From Apus apus (taxonomy: Eukaryota > Chordata > Aves > Apodiformes > Apodidae), in assembly GCF_020740795.1 (NCBI RefSeq), contig NC_067295.1, forward strand, positions 2,728,501 to 2,792,500: 64,000 nt of DNA. The letters are read 5' to 3'. The notes below the pieces were generated by a model, which worked only from the letters and a program-made list of their open reading frames with translations, ran no database searches and had not been told where the DNA came from. Positions 33,501-46,900 of this stretch are shown piece after piece. The position numbers and the translations under genes are program-made. Numbering within the stretch: the stretch's first letter is position 1; each line of letters opens with the position of its first letter.

Positions 33501-36443
33501 CACTGTCTGGTACGAGGGGGGCCCTGCTGGTGCAGAGGAGAAGGTCTCTTCTCACCATGTGGTTTTTGGAAGGGTGGCTGGGGGAGGTGAGGGAGGATGT
33601 GTGCTGCAACGCAGTCACGGCAGGGCTCTGGTCTGCCCTGGTTTTGGTCCAAGGGTTTGAATTAGTTTAGGTCAGTCTTGTGTCTGCAAATCTGGTGGAC
33701 ATCTCTGTGCTGGAGAAGGGTGGGGGCAGCAAGAAATAAAAAGATCTCCTTGGGAAAAAGAAAACATCTTTGAAAGGCCAGGGGGAATCTGTCAACCCAG
33801 TCCCTGGTTCTCTCTCCTGTGCCAGTACAAGTAACTCAGGTTACTTGTACCAGCAGCAAAAAGCCCTTTGTTCCTTAAAGTCCCTGTGGGCTGCAGGATC
33901 CAGCCTGCTGATGCCCACGCTCCTGTCCCATAGTCCCAGCCTCCAAGGAGTCCACTGGCAGCTGCTCAGCTCCTGTGGGGAGAGGGGAACAGGACTCTCC
34001 CATCTCCCACTGTGGCTTTGGCAGCTGGGAGTGCTGAGCTGAGCTGCTGGGCAAGGCAGGGCAGGAGTTGGTCCCATATGGGGAATTCAAGTGGGATAGG
34101 ATATGTCCCCTGCTCCAACTGCCAAACCTTGCTGTGACCCGTGGCTGGCTTGGGGCTGCCTGCAATTTCTTGCTGGCCAGTTTGCTGCTCTGTTTTGTAG
34201 TAAGATAGAATTGTCCTTCCTGGAACAGCAAAAAGCTCTGAATTCAGGGAAGAGTGAGGGGGTTGTTCCTGGTCTCTGCTGTCGCTGTCTGGGTGGAGTT
34301 GCTGTGGTTCTGGGGAGGGGGCAGCTTCCTTCTCAGAGGAGTGCCCCAGCAGTCTGGCAGCCTGGGAGTGAACATGCAGTGTGGTTTTGTTCTGCCATGT
34401 CCCAGCTATCGTGTGGAGGAGCCAGCTGCCCTGGCAGAGCTGCAGAGGAATGAATGGGATCCCATTGTTGCCTGGGCTGAGAAGAGGTAAGAGGTTAAGG
34501 ATGTTTCTACTTATGCCCTGTCCTGATGAGGAGCTGCAGAGCTTGTGGCTGTCAGAGCTGCATGGTTCATGAGCCGTGTTCTTTTCTAAGGGGCTGGGTG
34601 ATTGTTCCAGGTACAATGTGACAATTGGCTCCTCAACCAGCATCCTGGGGCCAAACATCCCAGCCAGCACCAAGGAGACCTTCATCAGCCACCTGGCATC
34701 CTACAACATGTGGGCCCTGCAAGGTGAGAGAGCCTGGGGGGATCTTGGTTTCTCTGCATGGGGGAGAAGAGTGACTAATGTTTTTCCTCTCCTGCTGAGA
34801 TAATCAGAGTGTTGAGGTTTATGTTTTTAAACTCCAGACAAGTCCCTTAGCTGTATTTGTTAAGGGCAGGGACTCCTCCTTAGTTCTACTGATGTTCAGG
34901 GTCTGACTGTGCTGCCCTGTGAGCTCTCTGCTCTACCCTAGCACAAATAATTATTGCCAGGCTCTCTAGTGACTTAGTCCCCAGCTTTATTACCAGGAAA
35001 AGAAATGGGGTTTAGCATTCTGACTGTCCCTGGTTCTCACTCTTTCATCCTTATAGCCCACTTGATCTTACCTTATACTGCTCTATGACACCTAAAGGAA
35101 TTAAGTAATGTTTGCTTTGCTGAAGTCCTGAAAAGAAAGACTTGAATAAGCAACAGACAGTGAAACCCACAGAAGATGGGAGCTGAGCAGCTAAGGGCAG
35201 GTATCAGGGACAGGATTCCTGGGACAGGACTTGCAAAGCCTTCCTGGTACCCCTGTAAAGATATTCTTTGATGAATCCTTTTCCTCACAGTTTGTAATAT
35301 GGGTGGGCAGGGTGGAAGGGAATGGCACAGGCCTCCTTTGCACAGGGCAGGTTTGTGGCAGAATCAAAGGTGTAGCCTGGTCACTGTGGTGACAGTGGCC
35401 AGAAGAGCATGTTGTGTCACTGTTAACTGCAGATCTGACTCTGTAAGTGCCCAGATGCAAGTGGAGGTTTCTCTGTCCCTGAGCAGCTCCTGCAGCCTGG
35501 CTGTCTGCTCTGAGCATGTGAAGATGCTGCAGAAAACAACCATAAATCTTGTTTGTTTTGGGTTATTCCCTTCCAGGTATAGAATATGTAATCACCCAGC
35601 TGAAATCTCTGATTCTGTCCATGGGCCTGATTGACAGGCACATCACAGTCGAGAAAGCTGTGCTGCTGTCTCGCTTGGAGGAGGAGTACCAGGTAAATGG
35701 AGCTGCAGAACAGCCCCATCATTCAAGTAGCAATAATCTCAGCATGACAAATGCATCTCCCACCACAAATAACTGGCAAGGGAAGTGCCTCCTATTGCAG
35801 GAGAGGTTCCACTCTGCCAGCTTCCCCATTTGAGAGAGTTTGGAGTGCTCTGCTGTAGAGCAGCTTCATGGGCACAGCAGCCCTGAGTGCTCCTGGGGCT
35901 GCCAGCTTCTTTTTGCAGAACCCAGATGGCTGCTTTTTCTCCCTCTCTAATCTGAAGTGCAAAGTCGTGGCTGGCTTCTCCTGCTGTGGGTTACCCAGCC
36001 TGGAGGCCTTGGTAGACACCAAGCTAATAACTTCCTTGCTGGAAACTAGCCTGGTGTGAAGCTCTCCCTGATCCCAAAAGTGGCTGAAGTTGATGGGAAT
36101 CTTTTTGTCCTCCCTTTAAGCGGCTTTGCCTCAGCCCCCAGTGCAGACGAAGTGTGTCCTTCCACTGAGCTCATCTGCAGATCTCCCTACCCCCATAGCC
36201 AGTGATCGCAGTTCCTGGGGGGAGCTGTGTTTCACAAACATGAAGAGGGAGGCTGGGATCTCCATATAATCCTGTTCTGAGGTGACTGGTGTTCCTCCTC
36301 TCCAGATTCAGCGGTGGGGAAACGTGGAGTGGGCCCACGACTATGACCTGTGCGAGCTGCGTGCTCGTGCAGCTGCTGGGACTCTCTTTGTTCACCTCTG
36401 CTCAGAGAGCTCAACTGTCAAACACAAGCTGTTGCAGGACTGA
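30573..36443 (+). CDS. ATPAF2: ATPAF2, mitochondrial F1-ATPase assembly factor 2 (ATP12) (complete)
   Basis: ATPAF2/Atp12 is a mitochondrial matrix chaperone that holds the F1 alpha subunit during ATP synthase assembly. Eight exons, 30573-30699, 32381-32425, 32762-32907, 33412-33509, 34406-34486, 34611-34723, 35577-35692 and 36306-36443, splice to 287 residues (human 289), all GT-AG with consistent phases. The first 40 residues are Arg/Ala/Pro-rich with no acidic residue, as in a mitochondrial presequence, ending RAYAPPA as in human. Conserved blocks follow: KRFYQNVSI, GGFEINLDHRKLKTPQAKLF, LQRNEWDPI, LASYNMWALQGIEYV, LLSRLEEEYQIQRWGNVEWA and the final STVKHKLLQD. Intron 1 (30700-32380) carries a CR1 fragment at about 32.0-32.2 kb; intron 4 a perfect short hairpin. 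No defect is seen. Confidence 0.97.
32008..32208 (-). mobile_element. CR1 LINE 3' fragment (older subfamily)
   Basis: Antisense, with GGTTGGAAGGGACCTCTAGA followed by the CTGCATCCAGGCAGGTCTTA type of internal sequence, in ATPAF2 intron 1. Confidence 0.9.
33825..33850. repeat. Perfect 11-bp inverted repeat with 4-base loop
   Basis: Arms GTACAAGTAAC and GTTACTTGTAC flank TCAG in ATPAF2 intron 4. Pairing is perfect and stops abruptly outside the arms. No terminal signature of a known element is seen. Confidence 0.9.
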
Positions 36444-36901
36444 GGCTGCTGGGCTGGATGCAGGGGGAGAATGTCCAGCAGTGAACTGCTGGTGTGACCC
36501 AGTGGACAGTGACCACCCTCCTGCCACCACATCCTTCCTGGGATCAGCCTCATGCTGAGGAGCTGCAACTTTGTGGGCAACTCCTCTCCTGGGCTGCCTG
36601 CTGCAGTGCAGTGCCAGCAGTTCTGAGCCCACAAAGAGGAAAGGTCAAGGTGAGCTTCCTCTGCATCCCCAAGACAGCAGCCCTGTCCATTCCTGGTGTC
36701 TGTAACTCATCCAAGGAGCTCCCATGAAAGAAACGGCTTCCTGGGCAGGGCGCGGCACAGACATACCCAGCATATGCCACATGTCTTCATAGCTGCCAGC
36801 TCCTGACACACACTTGTTATGGAAATCTGAAAACAGACTCTATTGCATCTGTTCTTCATCCCTCAGTGTGCCTGTGTGTAACACCAGGGTCTCTCTGCTT
36901 G

Positions 36902-36907
36902 ATTAAA
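36902..36907 (+). terminator. ATPAF2: Poly(A) signal of ATPAF2
   Basis: ATTAAA about 460 bases after the ATPAF2 stop, followed by GT-rich sequence. It is the best signal before the convergent DRC3 3' end. Confidence 0.6.
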
Positions 36908-36929
36908 GGCACACCCCTGTGAGATGCTG

Positions 36930-37825
36930 AAAGCCAATGCTGCTGAGTATTTATTTGTTCTAATCAGCAAAAAGTGGGGTAGGTCCCGAGCTGCCTGGCT
37001 CCAGGCAGGTGCTGGGATGGCTATGGGCAGGAAAAGAGAGCAGAGCTAAGCAGACATTAACTACCAAACAGCTCTGCTCACTCTGCATCTCTGTGAGCCT
37101 CCTGTCCTTGCAGCTGAGGAGGAGAAGGGAGATGTTTGTGCAGTTCTGGAGCAAGAGGGGGGGAACCTGGGCTCCATGTTCAAAAGCACAGGACACTGGG
37201 AGCTAAATCTGTGTGTGACAGGCAGCACCAGCCATGGGGCTTTCAGAGAGGTGCAGTCTCTGCAGCCATCTTCTCATTTAACCTTCCCACCTCTCTCCTT
37301 GCTGCCTGCCTGGACCAGCCCTGCCCCAGCTGGCATCACTCCCCTGGAGCTGCCCACAGGAGAGCACAGAGCTGCTGCCACCCAGCAAGGAGGGATTGAT
37401 GTCTCCTCACTCAGCTGTTGGGAGCAGCAGGGTGTGAGATCCGTGGAACCATTGATTTCCCCTCCTGCAGGCTGGGGGCTGCTCTGCTCAGGCTGCAGAA
37501 AGCTGCTTTTCCAGAGGCCATGAGGAGACAAGGCTCCCAGGCAGGCAGAGCCCCTGCCAGCCTTGTGCTTGCTGAGCTGGAAACCTGCTGTTGTGGATTG
37601 ATGGAGAGAGCTCCTCTCCCATCCTGCTGCCACCTGCCTGCTCATGGGTTCCTGCCCTGGTGCTTCCAGGTACTAAAGCTTTCAGGCATGATGTGCTGCC
37701 ATTATTTGGTTCAGTCAGTTCACAGCTGATCCGTAACCCCTTGTGACCAGGTCTGAGCTATGTCTGCATGGGCTTCACGCCAAGAGCCAGAGCTTCAGAT
37801 GCTTTTTCAGGGTCGTTAAGTATCT
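36930..37825. other. Spacer between convergent ATPAF2 and DRC3 3' ends
   Basis: About 0.9 kb between the two poly(A) signals. Frames are short and unconserved, and no repeat or RNA gene is recognised. Confidence 0.6.
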
Positions 37826-37831
37826 TTTATT
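37826..37831 (-). terminator. DRC3: Poly(A) signal of DRC3
   Basis: AATAAA on the minus strand, about 145 bases after the DRC3 stop. Confidence 0.7.
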
Positions 37832-37976
37832 TGCAGTTGATGGAAGAAGGGTGGCTTTGGCCTGAAATGTCCCAGGCAGCTCAGGCATAGAGAGGCAGTT
37901 GTCCCTCCTGGCTGTGCTGCTGCCAGGGGCTGTCCTGTGTCTCCCATCTAAGGCAGCTGCCCAGGCTGGTGCAGAC

Positions 37977-40900
37977 CTACTCCAACAGGTCCAGCATCTC
38001 CATGGTATGCAGCTCCTCCATGAGATTGTCAATGTACTGAACAATCTCTTTGACACGGTCGCGGTTTCTGTCGATCTCGTCTTGGAAAGCCTGGACAGAT
38101 GGAAACCAAGTTCCAGGCTGGTTTGGGCTAGAAGGGACCTTCAACATCATCTAGATTCCAACCCCCCTGCATGGGCAGGGACACTTCCCACCAGACCAGG
38201 TTGCTCCAAGCCCCATCCAACCTGCCCTTCAACACTGCCAGGGATGGGGCAGCCACAGCTTCTCTGGGGAACCTGTTCCAGTGTCTCACCACCCTCACAG
38301 GAAAGAGTTTCTTCCTAATATATCCTCCAAATCTCCCCTCTTTTAGCTTGAAACCATTCCCCTATGGCCTTGTAGAAAGTCCCTTCCCAAACTTTCCTGT
38401 AGCCCCTTCAGGTACTGGAATCTGCAGCCTTGTCAGGATCCCTGGAGCACAGAGGGCTCCAGCAAAGGTGAGGGAGCATCTTTCCTAGCAGTGTCCCCAC
38501 AGCTTGGGCCAGACCTGCCTGTGCCCTCTGCCCCTCAGCAGGAGGGTCTCACCTTCTCCATGACAGAGCGTTGCCAGCGGTAGGTGCTGCTGCGGATGTC
38601 ACTCTCTCTCTTATAAATCATCCGCAGGCGGATGCTGTGGGACGTGTTGAGGGCGTTGACAATGGTGGTTTTGTCCTTGAGAAGCTAGGAGGGAACATGA
38701 CAGAATGAGAGGGAGCCCCAGTGAAAGCAGCAGAGCTCAGAACTAGCAGCCCAGTGACCACAGTGCTCGGGGGGAGAAAACCAGCCCCTCTTCTCAGACA
38801 AAGCCCCACTCGGCAGGATGAATCCAGCGCTTTGCCCTTTACGGGGATGCGTCCCGGCCTCGCTGTGCTGTAATGGGCCATTATCCCTAGCACGGGTGGG
38901 GAAACTGAGGCAGCACCCTCGGCCTCACCTGCTGGGGCAGGGAGAAAATGGCTGCTGCAGGCAGGGCTGCAGGCAGGGCTGCCTGGCAACGCAGGGCAGG
39001 CTGGTGTTGAAGCAAAACTGCATCTACTCCAGCATGCCTGGCCCAGCGGGTGCGGGAAGTAGAAAAATCACACTTGGAAAGGTCTCTGGCACTAGTGGCA
39101 CTGGCTGTAAATCTTCATTTTTGGAGTGTCCCAGCTCCTAATGGAAGCAGCGACTTCCCTGGTGGCTCTAAAGGGAGGGTGGCTCCGCTAAAGGGTAATG
39201 ACTCTCCTCCTGCAGCCAAGTGCAGCTGTTGAACAAATGAAGATTGCTTCTCGGTGGAGACGGATGGATGGCAGCGAGAAGCGGGTGCAGGGCTGCAGCC
39301 ATCTGCACGGGCTGGAGCATCCCTGGGGCCCAGGGGTCTGGTTTGTGTCTGTCAGCTCTCCATGACCTGGAGTACCGGGGGGCTGGGATAATCCTGGCAG
39401 AGCAAAACCACAGTGAATGCAAAACTGGAGTCATTTAGCCACTAAATGGAGGAATAAGGGAGACGAAAAGGTCAGCAGCAGTGCTGACTGGAGCCCTGCA
39501 ATGATCTCTGTGCTTGCTGAAAGGCTCCTGGGACCTTTGCTATCACAACAAGACTGAGGGCACAGTAGAAGGGGCCATTTGAAATGTCACGTCCTGCCTC
39601 CAGATCAGCCCAAGGGCTGGGGAGCTCCAGGAAGGGCTTTTGAAATCATGAAGGGCAAACAGAGCCCTGGCACAAGGAAGTCAGCGCCGTGTGTGGGTGC
39701 TCCTGGGGGAGCAGGGAGAATCTGAACAGATTGTGCCAGGGGGCTGGGGCTGTCTGGAAATCAGCCAGAGATGTAAGTTGTGCTGGAGGCAGGAGAGAGA
39801 TTTGCTCAGCACCTCTCCTGGGCTGCTGCCACCAGCTCCAGCAGCTCCCAGGGAAACCTGCAGTGCAGTTTCCCTCTGTCCTCATCAGCAGACATGCCTG
39901 GTGGCACTGCGGGTCAGCCAAGCACCTGGGGCCTCTCAAAAGGAGGTTGTGCTCTGGTTTAGCCATGGCTCTAGGGGTGCTGAGGCTCCTGGAAACCCTC
40001 TCCCTTCTGAGAAGAGGCTATGGCCTCCTCTTCTTGCCAGCTCCCTTAGCAGAGATGAATTTTTTGGTGCCCTCACCTCTCGAACACCAGCTGGCAAATC
40101 CTCGTCAAGCTCATTCCTGGCTGATATCTCCAGCATGGTGATGCAGATCTCCAGCAGCTTTTCGTGGTGATGGTTTTCCAGGTCCTGGCACTGGGTCATG
40201 GTACAGAAGACCGTTAAGGAAAAAGTGACCCCATCAGAGGAGATTCAGTGTCCTCCTGTAAGGAGAGACTGAGCATCCACAGAGCCTGCTGCTGCAGGGA
40301 AGAGCCTGGCTGCTGCCAGAAGCTGCTGTGGTGTCAGGATCTTCACTTTCTGCTCTGAATCCCAGCTCACACACATCAGCTCTCATACTCACTGCAATAA
40401 ATTATGCAGAACTGAGAGGTTTGCAAAGGAAATTAAGGGAAGCCTCCCAGGATATAAGCAAAGTTCTACATATGGTGCAATGATTTGCAGCAGGCCAACA
40501 GATGTATATATTTAAGTAGTGTAACCTGTCACTGGAACACTTGAATATTCTCATCTCCCTTTGTTCCAGAAGACATTAACAACACAAAAGAGCATTTAAA
40601 GAAACTTCAGCAAGAATTGTAGGTATTTCTTCAGCTGCTATGGCAAAAACGTACATAGAAACAGTCTAACCAGATCTTCCTAGGGCTGTATCATGGATTT
40701 CTGGAGAAGGAAGATTCCCAAGGGGGGAAAACCTGCCTAAGTCCTACAGACTTTCAGCACAGGAGAACTTAGATCCTTTTGTGCTCTCCTGAGTCTCCAA
40801 AGGAGGAAGCTGGGCACCTTAAATGATCATTCCTGCAAAGCTGGGAAAAGACCTTTTCTGTTGATTAAAAAGCAATAAACCCACCAAATTCTACACTAAT

Positions 40901-43900
40901 GGCTCATGTCTGGATTCAGAGGGGCGAGATACATACCTGCCTGGGAGGTCCAGGCCAACACACTGTCCAAAGGATATAACCCTTTAACATTTTCAATGAA
41001 TGTTGATACTATGGCAGCAATGTTTTCTGCAAACTCTGTTATTAGCTCCTTAAGAGAGGGAAAGGGAGGAAATATTACAATGACATCTTGCATGAACACA
41101 AAAGGGAGGCAGGGAGTCTGGGAAGAATCTACGACTGATTATAATTTGGACTCACTGCTGTTATTAGCCCAGTCAGACATAGAACTGCCTCAAGCATTTA
41201 GAGTGTTTTGAAAGGGCTGTGAGGTTTTCTTTCCTCCTTCAGGGAGAGAAAATCAGAATTAGTTTATGGGAGGGAAGCTGACTGCATGATTCCTTTACCC
41301 AGTGTCTGCAGCAAGACACCTCATCCTTTTTTACCCTCACCTAAGCAGTGCAGGGAGGGTGCTCTGCTCCTGTGCACTGCAGCCTCCTGGTACATATGAA
41401 AAGCCTCTTGTTGGAAGCACAACCAGTGCCTGGGCTTCCTGCAGCTTTTGTTTTAGTCCTCTGAAACTCCAGTTGCTCCTATTGCCTCCCTCAAAAATGG
41501 CTGATGGAGAAATCTGTGAAGTTTTGCACTTAGATGTCTTGATAGTACAGATCAACCCCAGCCACCTGAATCCTGCAGCTCCAGAAGGGCACACAGGGAG
41601 GAAGGTTCCTGCTCATTCCATCAGGGAATACAGACACACAAGGACCAATTCAGAAAACACCAAAAGGCACAATCCTGATGCAGAGAGGAATCCATTTTGA
41701 GCTGCTGCCTTCTGCCACACATTCACAGGAGTGAACTGCTGCATCTGCTCATGCACAGGCCCCAGCCCCTGCCTGCTAATTTTTAAACAGCTTCTTTATT
41801 TATTTTTGAATGAAGATGCACATTAGCAGCCCTGCCCTAGTTTTTTGAGGAAAAGTCTGTGGGGAAAAAAAAAAAAAGGCAGCTATTCCACAAGGAAAGG
41901 CAGTCAGGTGAGCAGGAATGTGTGTAATCTTATTCATAGCAAAGAACAGCTTCAGAGAACTCCACAGGCTGCCCCATGCCATGCAGCCACTCCTGCATGC
42001 AGACCTCTAAAAGGATGGAATGACCTCAAGTCCCTTTCTCTAAAGTTCAGGAAATCAGCTTGGATAGATGGGAAGCACGTGCTGTGCTCTGCTCTGCTCT
42101 GAGAAACAGGAGTGTGTTGGAATGGATCAATGTCCAGGGCCTGATCTCACCCAGATCAACTATGAGCAGAGAAAGAATCAGATGGAGACAAAACAGCCTG
42201 ACTGGAAGAGCTGTGCCCTGCTGTGTGCAATGGGCCACTCAAGAGAGGGGTGTGGCAACAGGAAAATGACCCCCTGGGCTCTGGATGTGAGGTCTCACAG
42301 GGATGTGGTTTAACCCTTACCTCCATCTGGTCAGCTAGCTGCACTTCCAAGGTCATGAGAACTTCTGAGAGCTGCAATATCTCCTCCTTGTACTCAGCTC
42401 GTTTGGATGCAACAAGATCCTGATTCCTGGTGTTATCAATCTCATCCAGCCTCTACACACAGAGATACATAAATTACTGACAGTTTGTGTTCAGAAGTCC
42501 ATTGCCATTTAATTAACTTGTTACATATGTGAGAAAAGTTCCTGCTTGCTGATTAGCTGGAATGAAATGTGATGATTCAGGAAATCTCCAGATTTACATA
42601 CTGGGGAGTCATCAGTGCTGAGGTGTGTGACTGTGCTAACGATCCAGGGGCAGTGCAGAGAAATCCCTGGAAATGCTTCCTCATTCTCCACTCAGCAGGA
42701 GACTTTGCCCCCTTCTATGCTTCCAACTTGGGTTCCCCTTCTAACACTTTTCAAATAAAAAAATTAATATTAGGTTTTTGACATTGCTGGCCATAAAGGA
42801 GAGATGAACAATTATTTGTGGAAAGAAATGCAGGCCTAAATCATCTTCCCATCCCTGAGGTGTTCCAAGGTCAGACTGGATGGGGCTTGGAGCAACCTGG
42901 TCTGGTGGGAGGAGGCCCTGCCCATGCAGGGGGTTGGGACCAGATGATCTTTAAGGTCCCTTCCAACCCAAACCAGTCTGGGATTCTATGATCCTAAATC
43001 CTGATCCTCTTCCTTTCAAGGAGAATCTCGATTGACTTCCATAGGGCCAGGATTTAGGATTCTGAATATGGAATACCTATCACTGCCTGCCTTCCTCTTA
43101 CTGCAAGGATTTATTCCCCTTCAGAATTAAGTATTGACATCAGTTTTGTATCAGACAAGAGTTATGATTTCTTGGATAAAAAGAATTCCTCTCGTGCTGA
43201 GCGATGTGTTAATTCCAAGTTGGTTCAAAATAAGTTAACAATCAAAGTTAACAGGAAGAAAATATATATATATGTTTTAAGATGTCTAATCCACTTCTGA
43301 GAGGGAACAGAATAAAACAGAGAATTCTGACCAAAATAATGGCCAAGACTTGAGTCTGAAAATGGACCTAGGTTACCCAAACTGCACTGTTAACGGGGGG
43401 GAAGGGGAGAGCAAGGTGTCTTCTTTTCTAACATAAACAAGTGAGGAGGACCCACAAGCTGCCCAGCCATTCCAGCCCCACCTCTGGGAGCAGTAACTTC
43501 ACAGTGCAAGGTTTTTAGTGTTTCTTTGCTCCTGAAGCAACTTCAGAGAGCAGAGCTGGTTTACAGGTTGCCCAGGCTCACACCAAAGGGTCACAGAGAG
43601 ACAAACGGCCCCTAAGAATGATTCACAGATTTCAGGCTGCTGGGACCTCTGAACCTTCTGAGCTGCCCCAGACATTTTAAGTGAATGGGGAAATGCTGTT
43701 AAAATAGTTTGGAAACCAAGGCCTCTGGTATTTGTATGAAAATGGAAGTACGAAAGAAAATACATTAAAAACACAAACCAAAATAAAACTAGAAAGGCAC
43801 AGTGTGCTCAGTGTGTGTCCTGTTCTTGCAGCTCAACCTGTAGCTGAGCCTGCAAGTCATAGGACAAAGATGAAGGCCCCAGATCTGCCTTGACTTTGAT

Positions 43901-46900
43901 TTTGGGGTGTTTTTTGTAATTATTTATATTTTTTTGCTTTTATAAAAACAAAATAAAAGGAAGATAGTTGGGAATCCAAGTGCAAATGAGCTGAATATAC
44001 ATCTTAATCTGCAGGTGTTTCCTTCTGCTAAGGCTACAAACTGGTGTCCCAACTCGAGCTGATGTTTGCCATGAGTCAGCAGGTCCAAGGACCCGGGCAC
44101 AGTGACTCAGCAGGTTGGCAGCCTGTGACAAGGGACCTGGACACAAGTGACCTGGTTTGCAAAGGGAGCCAGGGCTCGTGACTCTGCCTGGTGTCAGTTG
44201 TCAGGGCCTTGCTCTGCTCAGCTGACTGTCACCAGGCTCTGCCCCCCCCTTTCTTTTTTTTTTTTCTATGGAAACAAAATCATGATCCATCTATTATACA
44301 CCGTCAGAAAGGGACCCAGCTAGAAGCTGCAGCCCTGGCAGCTACAATGGGTGGCTGCAGTTGAGCAGAATGAAAAAAAAATACAACAGTTTCTGCTTTA
44401 AAAAGACTAGAGATACATTGCAATAACTTTATCTAGTTTTTTGTTTGAGTTCTTTGAGCTGTTGTTGACAAAATGAACTGAAGCAGAAAATAATTTGAAA
44501 ACAAACAAAATACCCTGTAGTTTCCTTCCTTTTCTTCCCAGTTTTCCAATGAAGGAAGAGCTATGGGAAAGCTCAAAGAGAAGGCCAGTGGCATTCCATC
44601 TGATAAATCTCTCCTTATATTTTAAATCAACTTAATAATATTTTAATTAAAAGGAAGCTTCAGGACCTGAAGGGGCTTCAGGAAAGCTGGGGAGGGGCTT
44701 TTTACCAGGGAGGGCAGTGACAGCACAAGGGGCAATGGTTTTAAAATGAAAGAGGGGAGATTTAGGTTAGACATCAGGAAGAAATTCTTCACCATGAGGG
44801 TAATAAGGAGCTGGAATAGGTTGCCCAGGGAGGTTATGGCTGCCCCCTCCCTGGAGGTGTTCAAGGCCAGGTTGGATGAGGCTTGTGCAGCCTAGTCTGG
44901 TGGGAGGTGTCCCTGCTCATGGCAGGGAGGTTGGATCCTGATGATCTTTAAGGTGCCTTCCAACCCAAACCATTCTATCATTCTATGAAAGGTTCAGCAT
45001 TTCCATTTTCTTAAAGACTGGTAACTTTTCTGGATGGCAAAAGGAAAGTAAAAAAAAGAAGCCACCATGTTTAGGCACTTTTTTTCCTGTAAAGCCTTGA
45101 AGGGCCTTTACCTTTGTGGGCAATAAGATAAGACTCTGACATGTTAATTTTGTCCTACTCTGAATTTCCAGTATAAAGGCTGTCAGTGGTAGATGGTTGT
45201 GGTTTGCCCAAAGGGTTGAAATGTAAAATCTGAAAAAACAGAAAACTTTTAACATTATGTTCATGACATTACATGAGCTGGCACAACAGTTTTTCTCAGT
45301 ATAGATTTATACTGCAAGAAATCTGTAAAGAAAGATGAGTGACTGGGCACTGGGAAGGGTTGCCCAGAGAGGCTGTGGAGTCTCCATCCTTCAAAGGCCT
45401 CTGGAAATGGTCCCTGCAGCCTGTTGTGGGTGGCCCTGGGGTCACCTGGCTCCCAGGGGACCAGAATCCAGAGTAATTTTCCTAATTTTCATGGAGTTAC
45501 CCTTGTTCTCAGTGAAACAAAAAGCTGGCATATGATGTAGAGAAATCATGTATCAAACAAAAGAAAACCAACATTACCCTTTTGCTCTCATTTTCAAAGT
45601 CTAGGATTATTTTCTTGCCTTCTTGCTGGTTGGTTGTTAGTACTTCCTGGAGTCTTCCATGGAAATTGGAGACTTCAAATTCTCTTTTTTCATACTCCTT
45701 CAAGCCAAAGTTAAACAGGTTCTCACAAACTGAGACAAACTCCTTCCTGTATGTGACACCAGTCAAGGTATTTACTTTGTCCAGTGTAGCAACGTTCCTT
45801 ATACATCTGCAAATCTGAGCAACCAGAGTTGTGAGGTACCACCATGTCAACTCCACGGCCCTTGCTGGGAGCTGCTGCCAAGTTTTCTGTCTGTGGCAGG
45901 AGTGGGGCACATTTTACACACAGGATTTTGCTGCCTTAAGGATATGGAGAAAGCTGTGGCAACTTGAGGGGGAGTGAAACGCCTTGAGGAACTAAAAATG
46001 AGGAAATACATACACTTCTCTAACTCCTTTCTGACACAGCAGTTGGATGGCTGCTCTCTGCACTCTCTTGAGACCCCACCTGCAGCACTGTGTCCTGTTC
46101 TGGAGCCCTCAACGCAGGAAGGACACAGAGATATTGGAGTGGGTCCAGAGGAGGCCACAGAGATGATCCAAGGGCTGGAGCAGCTCTGCTCTGGAGACAG
46201 GCTGAGAGGGTTGGGGTGTTCAGCCTGGAGAAGGCTCCAGGGAGACCTTAGAGCACCTTCCAGTGCCTGAAGGGGCTCCAGGAAAGCTGGGGAGGGGCTT
46301 GGGACAAGGGCAGGGAGTGTTAAGTCAAGGGTGAATGATTTTAAACTGGAAGAGGGGAGATTTAGGTTGGACATTAGGAGGAAATTCTTTAGTGTGAGGG
46401 TGGTGAGACACTGGAACAAGTTCCTCAGAGAAGCTGTGGCTGCCCCATCCCTGGAAGTGTTCATGCCAGGCTGGATGGGGCTTGGAGCAACCTGGTCTGG
46501 TGGGAGGTGTCCCTGCCCATGGCAGGGAGTTGAAACTGGATGGTCTTCAAGGTCCCTTCCAACCCAAACCAATCTGGGATTCTATGAAGCATACAACCCT
46601 ATCTGTCTTCACAAGTGGGAATGCAGTGCCTGAGTAGTTAATAAATACAGCTCTGGAGCCTACAGCCAGAGCAGAGAATAAACTACTGACTTGGTAGCAT
46701 CACAAAAAATAATGTCAATTTTTCTTCTGCTATTATCTTGACAAAGGAATTGTTTCTGGAGTCCATAGCAGTTAAGCTGTGATGCATTTTCCCCCCACAG
46801 TGTAATGCAATTTTAAGGAAGGTCAAGTGACTGGCCTTGACAATGCTCTATTTGTCTGAATGAGAAAAGAAAAAAGACCCCCCCCAAAAAAAAGTGTCTG

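Larger units (their letters stand above)
42453..45577 (-). other. DRC3: DRC3 intron of 3.1 kb
   Basis: Contains CR1 copies at about 42.85-42.99, 44.65-44.99 and 45.34-45.45 kb, a short TA run at about 43265, and otherwise AT-rich sequence without recognised features. Confidence 0.7.

Noticed and set aside
40978-41048. GT-AG donor AAAGG|GTTATATCC for this DRC3 exon
   Set aside because: No acceptor restores frame and length; the AT-AC reading does so exactly.
45847-46572. 241-codon minus-strand frame
   Set aside because: Most of it is the antisense of a CR1 copy; similar frames recur at each CR1.
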